The translations under genes and the position numbers were made by a program. A DNA stretch of 64,000 nt, taken from NCBI RefSeq assembly GCF_026735135.1, contig NZ_JAPQER010000004.1, positions 1 to 64,000 on the forward strand, written 5' to 3'. The first letter of the stretch is position 1. Every line of letters begins with the position of its first letter. Shown here in pieces: positions 52,945-61,889 of this stretch. Below the pieces are notes generated by a model, which saw nothing but the letters and a program-made list of their open reading frames with translations, searched no databases and was not told where the DNA came from. The stretch comes from Clostridium aestuarii. GTDB lineage: Bacteria; Bacillota; Clostridia; Clostridiales; Clostridiaceae.

Positions 52945-54537
52945 ATGAGAAAGGCAAGAGTTATAATTGCTGAGAAAATAAATGAATTAGGTATTGAACT
53001 TTTACAAAAAGAGATGGATGTTGATATTTGTATAGGAATTAGCAGAGAGGAACTTTTGAAAAAAATACATGAATATGATGCTTTGATAGTTAGAAGTGCA
53101 ACTCTTGTAAATGCGGAACTTATGGATAAAGCATCAAAACTTAAAATAGTTGGTAGAGCAGGAAATGGAACAGATAATATTGATATACCAGAGGCAACGA
53201 AGAGAGGTATTATAGTAGCTAATACTCCAGACAGTAATAGCATTTCAGCGGGTGAAATTGCAATAGGTCTTATGATGGCACAAGCTAGGTCAATACCTCA
53301 TGCGGATAGAGATATGAAGGCTGGAAATTGGAATAGAAATAACTTTGAAGGTACTGAGCTTTACAATAAAACATTAGGTATTCTAGGGCTTGGAAGAATA
53401 GGATCACTAGTTGCAACAAGAATGAAAGCTTTTGGTATGAAGATAGTATCATATGATCCATATATTTCTGATGAAAGATTTAAAAGATTTGGAGTAGAAA
53501 AGATGGAAACATTAGATGATCTTTTAAAGATATCAGATTTTATTTCAATTCATACTCCAAGAACGGAAGAAACTATAGGAATGATAAGCTATGAACAAAT
53601 TAAACTTATGAAGGATAATGTTAGGATTACAAATGCTGCTAGAGGAAAGATAATTGATGAGGAAGCACTTTATGATGGATTAAAGAGTGGCAAAGTTGCA
53701 AGTGCAGGAATGGATGTGCATTCTGTAGAGCCTAGACATGAAAGTCCATTATATGAATTTGATAATATGATAGTAACACCTCATATAGGTGCAAATACAA
53801 GAGAAGCTCAGCAAAATGTAGGAATTACAATTGCTCAACAGGTTATAAATGGACTAAAAGGAGAGATTGTTCCTAATGCAGTTAATCTTCCTGCTATAAA
53901 TAGAGATGAGCTTCAGGATATAAAACCATATATAGATCTTATGGAGAAACTAGGGAAAATTTATTATCAATTAAATAAGGAACTTGTTAAGTTTGTAGAG
54001 ATAAATTATTGGGGAGAGGTTGCTGCGCAAGACATAGATATGATTAATATTGCATTCTTAAAAGGGTTGTTAGAGCCTATTTTAAAGGATAAGGTTAATT
54101 ATATAAATGCAAGAGTGTTGGCAGAAAAAAGTGGAATAGGTATTAAAACCAAAAAAGTACAAGAAAATTATAATAACTATTCTAATTTAATTACAATAAA
54201 AATTACTAATAAAAATCTAGAAGAATTTACGCTTGCGGGAACGTTGGCTGCTAATAAAGAAGGCAAATTGCTAGAAATTCAAGGCTATGAAGTGGATGTT
54301 AAACCAAGTAGATATATGATATTTGTACAAAATAAAGATGTTCCTGGTGTTATTGGACAGGTAGGTACTATTGTTGGAAAAGAAAATGTAAATGTTGCTA
54401 CAATGCAGGTTGGAAGAAAAACAAAAGGGAAATTAGCACTTATGGTACTTAATGTAGATGATGAGGTTTCAAAGGAAACACTTAAAAAGTTTAAAGAGGT
54501 AGATAATATAATTTGGGTAAAAGGAACAATTATTTAA
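52945..54537 (+). CDS. serA: D-3-phosphoglycerate dehydrogenase (long form, with ACT domain)
   Basis: About 530 residues from the ATG at 52945 after AGGGGG. Substrate/NAD fold with VGRAGNGTDNIDI, GILGLGRIGS (NAD site), TPHIGANT (catalytic His), an intervening ASB domain (about 320-455) and a C-terminal ACT domain (YMIFVQNKDVPGVIGQVGTIV) for serine feedback. It oxidises 3-phosphoglycerate, the first step to serine. Thirty-six bases after the aminotransferase. Confidence 0.96.
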   Translation: MRKARVIIAEKINELGIELLQKEMDVDICIGISREELLKKIHEYDALIVRSATLVNAELMDKASKLKIVGRAGNGTDNIDIPEATKRGIIVANTPDSNSISAGEIAIGLMMAQARSIPHADRDMKAGNWNRNNFEGTELYNKTLGILGLGRIGSLVATRMKAFGMKIVSYDPYISDERFKRFGVEKMETLDDLLKISDFISIHTPRTEETIGMISYEQIKLMKDNVRITNAARGKIIDEEALYDGLKSGKVASAGMDVHSVEPRHESPLYEFDNMIVTPHIGANTREAQQNVGITIAQQVINGLKGEIVPNAVNLPAINRDELQDIKPYIDLMEKLGKIYYQLNKELVKFVEINYWGEVAAQDIDMINIAFLKGLLEPILKDKVNYINARVLAEKSGIGIKTKKVQENYNNYSNLITIKITNKNLEEFTLAGTLAANKEGKLLEIQGYEVDVKPSRYMIFVQNKDVPGVIGQVGTIVGKENVNVATMQVGRKTKGKLALMVLNVDDEVSKETLKKFKEVDNIIWVKGTII

Positions 54538-54551
54538 AAGGAAGTGAGTTT

Positions 54552-55346
54552 GTGAAGTATGTAGGATATGCAGCATCAGCAGGGGAGAAGGATATTTTTG
54601 ATACTATAGAATATACCTATCAAAATAAAATGAATGCAGTTGAGATTAATTTGAATATGCCTATATTCTTTCCTGAAAATTTTACAATGGAAGATAGGAA
54701 AAAGATAAAAGGGTATAAGGATTCAAGAAGAGTAGAGCTTACATTTCATGCGCCAGAAGATATTTCACTGCTTCAGCTTCACAAAGATGTAAGAGAAGCT
54801 GGAATAAAAAGAATGAAGGAAGTTATAGATTTTGGATATGATATAGGAGCAAGCAGAATTACAATGCATGTAGGAAGTTCTGTGTGTTTTACATTAACAG
54901 ATAGAAAAACTTATATGGATGAACTGTATTATGATAAATGTAAGAATATATTAAAGGAAAGTATCAAAGAATTAGCAGAGTATTCTAAAGGCAAGATAAA
55001 ATTATGTATTGAAAACTCAGGAAGATTTCCACAAAAACTAGTTCAAGAAGTTTTAGATGAGATTTTAGATGAAGAAGAGAATTTGTTTTTAACTTGGGAT
55101 ATAGGACATTCATATGAAAACAAATATAATGAAGTGGATTTTTTCTTAAGGCATATAGATAAAATAAGAACATGCCATGTACATGATAATAATGGATCGA
55201 GTGATCATCAGGTTATAGGTACAGGTAGAGTGGATTTTAAGTGGCATTTTAATAAAATGAAAGATGTTGATGTGGTTTATATTATAGAAGTAAGACCAAG
55301 AGAGAAGGCAGTAGAATCATTTAAAAAATTGTTAGAAATAATATAA
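54552..55346 (+). CDS. TIM-barrel sugar phosphate isomerase/epimerase-like protein
   Basis: 264 residues of the xylose isomerase-like/AP-endonuclease 2 superfamily. Possible metal ligands are in ITMHVGSS, CIENSG, TWDIGHSYE, CHVHDN and IIEVRP. GTG start at 54552 after GGAAGTGAG; the frame is open further upstream inside serA's end, but the signal favours 54552. Third gene of the serine T-box operon, which is unusual; it might act in serine or phosphohydroxypyruvate metabolism or as an unrelated endonuclease. Confidence 0.82.
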   Translation: MKYVGYAASAGEKDIFDTIEYTYQNKMNAVEINLNMPIFFPENFTMEDRKKIKGYKDSRRVELTFHAPEDISLLQLHKDVREAGIKRMKEVIDFGYDIGASRITMHVGSSVCFTLTDRKTYMDELYYDKCKNILKESIKELAEYSKGKIKLCIENSGRFPQKLVQEVLDEILDEEENLFLTWDIGHSYENKYNEVDFFLRHIDKIRTCHVHDNNGSSDHQVIGTGRVDFKWHFNKMKDVDVVYIIEVRPREKAVESFKKLLEII

Positions 55347-55360
55347 CACGGAAGAGTATT

Positions 55361-55410
55361 AGAGGATGTAGGTAAATTTGTTTTTACACAAATTTACCTA
55401 CATCCTCTAT
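55361..55410 (+). terminator. Strong rho-independent terminator
   Basis: A perfect 20-bp stem, AGAGGATGTAGGTAAATTTG and its complement. It closes the serine operon. Confidence 0.85.
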
Positions 55411-55435
55411 TTAAAAAATATATTAGAAAATAACA

Positions 55436-55466
55436 AAACCTGAAGATAAATCTTCAGGTTTTTAAT
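55436..55466 (-). terminator. Terminator of the cold-shock gene
   Basis: AAAACCTGAAGAT / ATCTTCAGGTTTTT; T tract on both strands. Confidence 0.85.
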
Positions 55467-55478
55467 TCTGTAATAAAA

Positions 55479-55676
55479 TTATAGAACTGTTATGTTTTCT
55501 GCTTGAGGACCTTTAGCTCCATCAACAACGTCAAAAGAAACTTTTTGACCTTCTTCTAAAGTTTTGAATCCTTCTTTTTGGATTTGTGAAAAATGAGCGA
55601 ATACGTCATTTCCTTCATCTGTAGTGATAAATCCAAATCCTTTTTCTGAGTTAAACCATTTTACTGTTCCTGTCAT
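55479..55676 (-). CDS. csp: Cold-shock protein (CspA family)
   Basis: 65 residues: [17 protein letters not shown] (RNP1) and DVFAHFSQI (RNP2) with the terminal [10 protein letters not shown]. It binds single-stranded RNA/DNA and acts as an RNA chaperone. GGAGGT precedes the ATG. The leader up to about 55850 is long and could contain a cold-responsive structure. Confidence 0.97.
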   Translation of the reverse strand: MTGTVKWFNSEKGFGFITTDEGNDVFAHFSQIQKEGFKTLEEGQKVSFDVVDGAKGPQAENITVL

Positions 55677-56096
55677 AATTTCATACCTCCGAAATTTTTA
55701 TTCCTTTAATTCTTTGTAAAAATAAGTTATTAATAAAAATTTCGAAATCTATATATTTAAGTTATTCTTAATTTTAGATATTTCGAAAAATATTCATTTA
55801 ACAATTTACTTCTGAATTAAGGTTACTACATAAGTATACACCATATAAAAAATAGGTCAAGTGTTTTTTGAAAAAAAATTAAAAAAATATAATATATCTT
55901 TTCTGAACAAACTAATAACACACTAATATAAATAGAATAAAATTTATTAGCTAATTAAAAAAAGAAATATTAGATAAAAAATAAAGCTAATTTATACTTC
56001 TTTTTGTTATACTAGAAGTATGGTATACTTAGCTGATTTATATAAAGAAGGTTCTAAGAAATCCAAAAATATTTTAAAATTGAAAGGTAAATTATT
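55677..56096. other. Leader/promoter region of csp and DEAD helicase
   Basis: 420 bases between divergent genes. It contains A+T-rich promoters of both strands and a possible long csp leader. No additional gene was seen. Confidence 0.55.
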
Positions 56097-57206
56097 ATGA
56101 TAAAGTTTAAAGAACTAGGACTTAGTGATGATATACTAAGTGCACTTAAAGCTCAAAGAATTAGTGAGCCAACTCCAATTCAAGAAGAAAGTATTACATT
56201 AATAAAGGATGGCAACGATGTTATAGCAGAGGCTCAAACTGGTACTGGAAAAACACTTGCATTTTTATTGCCAATGTTTGAGAATATGTCTACTGATATA
56301 GACACAATTCAAGGTTTAATAGTAACACCTACAAGAGAACTTGCTATTCAGATAACCCAGGAAGCTATGAAGTTAAAAGAAGCTAAGAATTTAAATATTT
56401 TATCTGCATATGGTGGTAAGGATATAGGTTCACAGCTAAAAAAACTTAAAGGTAATATTCATTTAATAATTGCAACTCCAGGTAGACTTTTAGATCATCT
56501 TCGTAGAGATTCAATCAATCTTGACCATTTAAAAACATTAGTATTAGATGAAGCTGATCAAATGCTTCTTATGGGTTTTAAAAATGAAGTTGAAGCTATT
56601 ATAAAACATATACCTAAAAAGCGTCAGACTCTTTGCTTTTCAGCTACAATGAACTCTCAAGTTAAAAAACTTGCTTATAAAAATATGACTGATCCAAAAG
56701 TAGTATCCATAGAAAAGGAAGAAGTAACTCTTAAAAATATTAAACAAGTTCTAATAGAAACGACAGATAGAAGAAAACAAGAGGACTTATGTAAGATTTT
56801 AGATGAAGAAAATCCATTTATGGCGATTATTTTTTGTAGAACTAAAAGAAGAGTTGATAAACTTGAAGAAGAGCTTTATCAGAAGGGTTATAATTGCAAA
56901 AAGCTGCATGGCGATTTAACCCAATCAAAGCGTGAAAGAGTAATGAAAGCTTTTAAAAAGACAGAAATTCAGTATTTAATAGCTACTGATGTAGCAGCTA
57001 GGGGACTGGATGTAAATGGAGTGACTCATGTATTTAACTATGATATTCCAGAAAATGATAAAATCTATATACATCGTATAGGTAGAACTGGAAGAGTTGG
57101 TGAGCAAGGGTATGCTTATACATTTGCAGCACCAAAAGATAAAAACACTTTAGATGCTATAGAAAAGGAAATCAAAATGCATATTCCTAGAAGAACTTTA
57201 GTGTAA
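56097..57206 (+). CDS. DEAD-box ATP-dependent RNA helicase
   Basis: 369 residues. Q motif (FKELGLSDDI...EPTPIQ), AQTGTGKT, PTRELA, VLDEADQM, SAT, ARGLD and HRIGRTGR are all present. The two-domain core is complete but there is only a very short C-terminal tail, lacking the RNA-binding domain of DbpA/CsdA. It unwinds RNA, possibly with the neighbouring cold-shock protein at low temperature. GGTAAATTATT precedes the ATG. Confidence 0.95.
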   Translation: MIKFKELGLSDDILSALKAQRISEPTPIQEESITLIKDGNDVIAEAQTGTGKTLAFLLPMFENMSTDIDTIQGLIVTPTRELAIQITQEAMKLKEAKNLNILSAYGGKDIGSQLKKLKGNIHLIIATPGRLLDHLRRDSINLDHLKTLVLDEADQMLLMGFKNEVEAIIKHIPKKRQTLCFSATMNSQVKKLAYKNMTDPKVVSIEKEEVTLKNIKQVLIETTDRRKQEDLCKILDEENPFMAIIFCRTKRRVDKLEEELYQKGYNCKKLHGDLTQSKRERVMKAFKKTEIQYLIATDVAARGLDVNGVTHVFNYDIPENDKIYIHRIGRTGRVGEQGYAYTFAAPKDKNTLDAIEKEIKMHIPRRTLV

Positions 57207-57230
57207 TTGAAAGATAATAATGAAGAGTAA

Positions 57231-57257
57231 GCATCGGGAGACCGATGCTTTTTTTGT
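57231..57257 (+). terminator. Rho-independent terminator
   Basis: AGCATCGG GAGA CCGATGCT with T7, after the helicase gene. Confidence 0.92.
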
Positions 57258-57406
57258 AATAAGATTAAATAATAAATGCTTTTAGAATGTTTTCATGAAA
57301 TTTTAGATTGAAATTAACTAAATCAACTGAAGTGATTTATTGTTCTCCAATATAAATTAATATATAATTGAGGCAATGAAAAAATATTTTTGAAAGGGGA
57401 GTTAAA

Positions 57407-58384
57407 ATGGTACCTGATAAATTAAAGTTCGGTGATGAAATAAGAGTTATTGCGCCAGCAAGAAGTTTAAGCATAATGAATGATGAATCAAAAAAAGTAG
57501 CTGTTAAAACCTTAGAGGACATGGGGTTTAAAGTGACTTTTTCTAAGAACTGTGAAGAGACGGATGAGTTTTGTTCTTCATCAATAAAATCTAGAATTGA
57601 TGACTTGTATGAAGCCTTTTTAGATAAAAACGTTAAAGCTATATTATCAGTTATTGGCGGGTATAATTCTAATCAATTATTAGACTATATAGATTTTGAA
57701 ATCATAAAAAAGAACCCCAAAATAATATGTGGTTATTCAGATATAACTATTTTAAGCAATGCGATTTATAAAATGACAAATTTAATTACATACTCTGGAC
57801 CACATTTTTCAAGTTTTGGAATGAAAAAAGGTATAGAATATACAAAAAAATATTTTAAAAAGTGTTTAATAGAAGAAAATGAGTTTGAAGTACAATCATC
57901 AAATCAATGGAGTGATGACCCTTGGTATTTAGACCAAGAAAATAGAGCCTTTTTTGAAAATGAAGGATATGAAGTAATTAATGAAGGAACTGCTAAAGGG
58001 AAAATAATTGGTGGCAATCTATGTACATTTAATCTTTTACAAGGGACAAAATATATGCCTGATTTAGAAGATACAATTTTATTCATAGAAGATGATGATT
58101 TGAGTTCACCAGAAACTTTTGATAGAAATTTACAATCTTTAATTCATCAACCCAATTTTGATAAAGTAAAAGGAATAATACTTGGTAAATTTCAATTAGA
58201 TATGAAAATTACAAAAGAACAACTATATAAAATAATTAAAACAAAACCAGTATGCAATAATATACCAGTAATTGCTGAAGTGAATTTTGGACATACAACT
58301 CCACAAATAACTTTTCCAATAGGTGGTGAAGCTGAAATAATTGCTAATGAGAAAAATGTAAAGATTAAAATTAGTAAACATTAA
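57407..58384 (+). CDS. S66 peptidase (LD-carboxypeptidase / MccF-like), second copy
   Basis: 325 residues. Start KLKFGDEIRVIAPARS; nucleophile Ser in CGYSDITILSNA, Glu in LFIEDDDLSS, His in NFGHTTPQITFPIG. It is paralogous to the gene at 2761-3678 but differs in the middle (a 30-residue insertion around DPWYLDQENRAF), closer to MccF-type immunity peptidases. GGGGAG precedes the ATG. It is followed 28 bases later by a HAD phosphatase gene. Confidence 0.88.
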   Translation: MVPDKLKFGDEIRVIAPARSLSIMNDESKKVAVKTLEDMGFKVTFSKNCEETDEFCSSSIKSRIDDLYEAFLDKNVKAILSVIGGYNSNQLLDYIDFEIIKKNPKIICGYSDITILSNAIYKMTNLITYSGPHFSSFGMKKGIEYTKKYFKKCLIEENEFEVQSSNQWSDDPWYLDQENRAFFENEGYEVINEGTAKGKIIGGNLCTFNLLQGTKYMPDLEDTILFIEDDDLSSPETFDRNLQSLIHQPNFDKVKGIILGKFQLDMKITKEQLYKIIKTKPVCNNIPVIAEVNFGHTTPQITFPIGGEAEIIANEKNVKIKISKH

Positions 58385-58412
58385 TTTTAGATGCAAAAGG
58401 GGGGAATCACTA

Positions 58413-59207
58413 ATGTTAAAACTTATAGCAAGTGATATGGATGGTACTTTAGTAAATAATAAAGGTAGTATAAATGAAAAAATCTTTGATATAATACATG
58501 CTCTTAATGAAAAGCATATAAAATTTGTAGCAGCTAGTGGAAGATTTTATTCTCAACTAAATAACAACTTTAAAAAAGTTAAAACGGATATGATACTCAT
58601 TGCTCATAATGGAGCTCTTATTAAGTATAAAAATAACGGAAAAACTCTTTATTCAAATAGTATTGATAAAGAAGACATAAAGAATGTAATGAACTTTAAT
58701 TTTGGAGCAGGTGAAATGTTATTTTTAGCAGGAGAGAATGAAGCATATACAGTGAATCCATCAGAAGATTTGATGAATAAATTTAATTTTTATGAAATCC
58801 CTGTAGTGATGCTAAAATCCTTTATCGAAATAAAAAGACCAATATATAAAATAACTTATTATGTAGCTGATGGTGTAAAACCAGCTATATTAGAATATTT
58901 AAAGAAAAATTTAAATAGTAATCTTGAGTTTGTTGTATCAGGATATAATTGGATAGATATAATGAATAAAGGTATAAATAAAGGAAATGCTGTAAAAATA
59001 CTTCAAGAAAAATTTAAAATAAACCCTAAAAATACAATGGTTTTCGGAGATTATTATAATGATTTATCGATGTTTAAAGTAGCACAACATAGTTATGCTA
59101 TGGAAAATGCTCCTGAAGATGTGAAAAAAAGTGCTAATTTTATTGCAAAAAGCAATGATGAGGATGGAGTGTACAATGTTCTTCATAAATACGTAAATTC
59201 ACTATAG
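58413..59207 (+). CDS. Cof-type HAD-IIB phosphatase
   Basis: 264 residues. HAD motifs: ASDMDGTLVN with nucleophile Asp, AASGR, and VFGDYYNDLSMF; a type IIB cap lies between. These hydrolyse sugar phosphates, pyridoxal phosphate or FMN; substrate unknown. GGGGGG precedes the ATG. Confidence 0.92.
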   Translation: MLKLIASDMDGTLVNNKGSINEKIFDIIHALNEKHIKFVAASGRFYSQLNNNFKKVKTDMILIAHNGALIKYKNNGKTLYSNSIDKEDIKNVMNFNFGAGEMLFLAGENEAYTVNPSEDLMNKFNFYEIPVVMLKSFIEIKRPIYKITYYVADGVKPAILEYLKKNLNSNLEFVVSGYNWIDIMNKGINKGNAVKILQEKFKINPKNTMVFGDYYNDLSMFKVAQHSYAMENAPEDVKKSANFIAKSNDEDGVYNVLHKYVNSL

Positions 59208-59248
59208 GAAATAGTACAACAATAGGAAGTGATAGAATGAAAATAAAA

Positions 59249-59267
59249 AAAAGCCTTTAATGGCTTT
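59249..59267 (-). terminator. Terminator overlapping the beta-helix gene's stop
   Basis: AAAGCC / GGCTTT with a T8 tract on the minus strand; the stop codon is in the loop. Confidence 0.7.
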
Positions 59268-60471
59268 CTTCTTTGTTAAAATTATTATTTTCTATAGTAC
59301 AGTTTTCAAACGTAACTTCATTTTTATTTTTAACAAAACTATCACAACTATTATTATTGATTATAGAATTTCTAATGAGTATATTACTTCTATCAGTATC
59401 GAAGAAGCAAACCTTTTCCTCTGTATACCAATCTTTATTATCTTTAGGTTTTGAATTATTTTTTATAGTACAGTTATCAATTAGAATTACCGGAGTGTTT
59501 CTTGTTTCCATGAAATTCCATTGCCAGTTATTATTATCGGATATTGTGCAATCGTCAAATGTTATAAAATTTGAGTCCATGATAAAGAAGATGTTGCTAT
59601 ATGCTCTGTGTTTTGTGAACTTACTTCTTTTAAATCTTATAGATTGTGACTCATTAATATCAATAGCTCTTAATGAACAGTCAGTTACAGTAGAATCAAT
59701 AAGATCAAACTCTTTTACTTGAAATAAGTGTAAGCCAACACTTCCACATCCATATAGGGTACAACCACTTAAATAAATATTACTGCTGTTTTGGAATCCT
59801 AATACTCCAGCATCACATTCATATGGCTGAGGAGCATGTCCAGCAATAATGTTTTTAATAGTGATATTACTAACATTATTAAAATTCATTATTTGTGCAT
59901 ATCTAGGTGAAACTATTATCTTTGTTTTACCACTGTTTGTACCTTCTATAGTTAAATTAGTAACATTTTTAATATTTAATTCTTTACCATCATATACTTC
60001 TTCCCATGTTACAGATTTGTCTGCTCTGTCAATTTGCTTAATTTTTGATAAATTATATACTCCAGGTTTTAGTAAAATTCTTTTATTAGAACCAATAGCA
60101 TCGACAAATTCTTGTGCTGTTGAAACAGTAACTTCTTTTATATCTTTTTTTGTATTTTCTTTTGAATTTTCATGTGGAACTTTTCCAATGTATATACTAT
60201 TTTTATCTTTGTTCCACGTTATTTCTTTTTTTAGAATTTCAGAAAGTGTATTTAGTGGAATATATCTAGTATCATTGTATACCAATGATTGTATACTATC
60301 ATTAGTTGATTTTTTTGATTTAACTAAGTTACCATCCACATAGATTTTAATGTTATTAAAGATTGCTGGTATAGTTTTTTTAACGGGAGCTGCATAAGCA
60401 GTTAAAAAAGTTGTTGATAACAAGGTTGTAGTTACAGCACCAACTAAAAAAGCTCTTAATTTGTTTTTCAT
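59257..60471 (-). CDS. Secreted protein: copper amine oxidase-like N domain plus right-handed beta-helix
   Basis: 404 residues. Signal peptide (1-27, ending AYA); an N-terminal domain of the copper amine oxidase N-like family (NIKIYVDGNLV...DTRYIPLNTLSEIL, about 38-97), a cell-wall or surface module; then a parallel beta-helix (about 110-400) with regular repeats such as NITIKNI, NIYLSGCTLYGC, FITFDDCTIS and NILIRNSIINNN. Such helices occur in pectate lyases, glycosidases and adhesins. No catalytic residues are obvious. GGAGGT precedes the ATG. Confidence 0.85.
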   Translation of the reverse strand: MKNKLRAFLVGAVTTTLLSTTFLTAYAAPVKKTIPAIFNNIKIYVDGNLVKSKKSTNDSIQSLVYNDTRYIPLNTLSEILKKEITWNKDKNSIYIGKVPHENSKENTKKDIKEVTVSTAQEFVDAIGSNKRILLKPGVYNLSKIKQIDRADKSVTWEEVYDGKELNIKNVTNLTIEGTNSGKTKIIVSPRYAQIMNFNNVSNITIKNIIAGHAPQPYECDAGVLGFQNSSNIYLSGCTLYGCGSVGLHLFQVKEFDLIDSTVTDCSLRAIDINESQSIRFKRSKFTKHRAYSNIFFIMDSNFITFDDCTISDNNNWQWNFMETRNTPVILIDNCTIKNNSKPKDNKDWYTEEKVCFFDTDRSNILIRNSIINNNSCDSFVKNKNEVTFENCTIENNNFNKEESH

Positions 60472-60711
60472 TATTATACCTCCATATACTTATATTAACA
60501 TAATAAATTAATTATATAATTATTCTATTTTATTAACAAGTAGTTGTTCTTATTTGAAAAATATAGGAACAATTAATTGTCGGAATTATATGGTATAATT
60601 GGATACAATTAATTGTAATATAATTTATAGAAAATGTGTATTAACAAACAAAAATATATTAAAACATAATCTCAAGATGTTATATTTTAATTGAATAATA
60701 GGAGAAATTAT

Positions 60712-60990
60712 ATGAAAATAAAAAAGAATTTATTAATATCTTCAATTACTATAGTGTTATTGACAGTACCTTTATTACCGTATTCTTATAGTGATGGATT
60801 TAAATTTAAGTTTGGATATCCACTTGCTTATTTTACTACTTTCAATTTACCACCTATAAACCGAAAACAAATACTTTTAATGAGAATCCATATGGACATA
60901 ATGATTTTTTTCATAGATGTAGTGTTAGTATATTTGTTATTTACTTTAGTGGCTTTTTTTATAAATAAGCTAAGAGAGAAGAGAGAATAG
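60712..60990 (+). CDS. Hypothetical small membrane protein
   Basis: 92 residues from the ATG at 60712 (AGGAGA upstream). A signal-like hydrophobic segment (about 9-22) and a second helix (about 58-82, MIFFIDVVLVYLLFTLVAFF) flank an extracellular loop (SYSDGFKFKFGYPLAYFTTFNLPP). Ends KLREKRE. Unknown function. Confidence 0.7.
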   Translation: MKIKKNLLISSITIVLLTVPLLPYSYSDGFKFKFGYPLAYFTTFNLPPINRKQILLMRIHMDIMIFFIDVVLVYLLFTLVAFFINKLREKRE

Positions 60991-61090
60991 ATATTAGATT
61001 ATTTTAATGAAACAAGCTACTATGAATTTGTATATATAAATTGATGTTTTATAACATAAAGATTATTTATATAATTGAGGGGGTGAAGAT

Positions 61091-61621
61091 ATGAAAAAAT
61101 CTTATATTATTTCTGCTATATGTTTATTGCTACTTGTCATTTTTGTTCGCTTCAGTTTTTCTATTATAGGAGTGAACAGAGAGAATCTTGAACGTGATGC
61201 TCGTAAATCCCAAAAAATAGATGATAGTTGGAAGGTCTCAAAATCTGTGAACGATAACCTTGGAACATTGCTGTTTTATGACGAAGATTTAACTGATTTC
61301 ACATACTCCATTTATTTAAACAGAGAAGGCTTTTCATTTGGATACTTCTTCCGTTCAGGCGGTAGTAGCAACGATATTCTTGAGGGTGTTCAAGCTTTTG
61401 ATTATGGTAATTCCATTGCTCTAATTTCGATTAATAAGGTAAATGTGGTGAGAATAGAATGTGTGTCTGAAAACAATCAAAAACAAGGGGAGATTTATAC
61501 GGTAGAGCCAGGTAAGCCATTTGCTATTACGATACCCATTACCGATAGCAAAATGGCGATAAAAATGTATGATCAAGATAAAAATGAGATTCAGATAACA
61601 ACAATCTTGTCTTGTGACTAA
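61091..61621 (+). CDS. Hypothetical secreted/anchored protein with foreign-looking codon use
   Basis: 176 residues. One N-terminal membrane segment or signal (about 4-26), then an extracytoplasmic domain rich in beta strands (LLFYDEDLTDFTYSIYLNREGFSFGYFFRSGG) without catalytic motifs I recognise. Codons such as CGC, CGT, GCG and TCC are more frequent than in neighbours and the DNA is less A+T-rich, which hints at transfer. GGGGGTGAAG precedes the ATG. Confidence 0.75.
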   Translation: MKKSYIISAICLLLLVIFVRFSFSIIGVNRENLERDARKSQKIDDSWKVSKSVNDNLGTLLFYDEDLTDFTYSIYLNREGFSFGYFFRSGGSSNDILEGVQAFDYGNSIALISINKVNVVRIECVSENNQKQGEIYTVEPGKPFAITIPITDSKMAIKMYDQDKNEIQITTILSCD

Positions 61622-61634
61622 ATATAGCAATTAA

Positions 61635-61676
61635 TAGGCGTCAAGTCTTGAAAAATAAGACTTTACGCTTTTTTTA
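61635..61676 (+). terminator. Rho-independent terminator
   Basis: AGGCGTCAAGTCTT / AAGACTTTACGCT (one mismatch) with T7. Confidence 0.85.
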
Positions 61677-61889
61677 TGTTCCTTTTTCGGTTTACAGTTA
61701 CGCAAAATATTGGCAAAATATCAATATGAATAAGTGAAAGATATATGAGAAAAAATATAAGAATGGAACTAGAAAGGATATTCACACAATTTCACATATT
61801 TTTAAGATAATTATTCCAATATTAATTATTATAATGTATTCAACAAAAGAAATTACACAAAAAAATTAAATAATTAAGGAGTGGTTTAT

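Noticed and set aside
59273-60343. Plus-strand frames inside the beta-helix gene
   Set aside because: Hydrophobic antisense frames without initiation signals; the minus-strand gene has a signal peptide and regular repeats.
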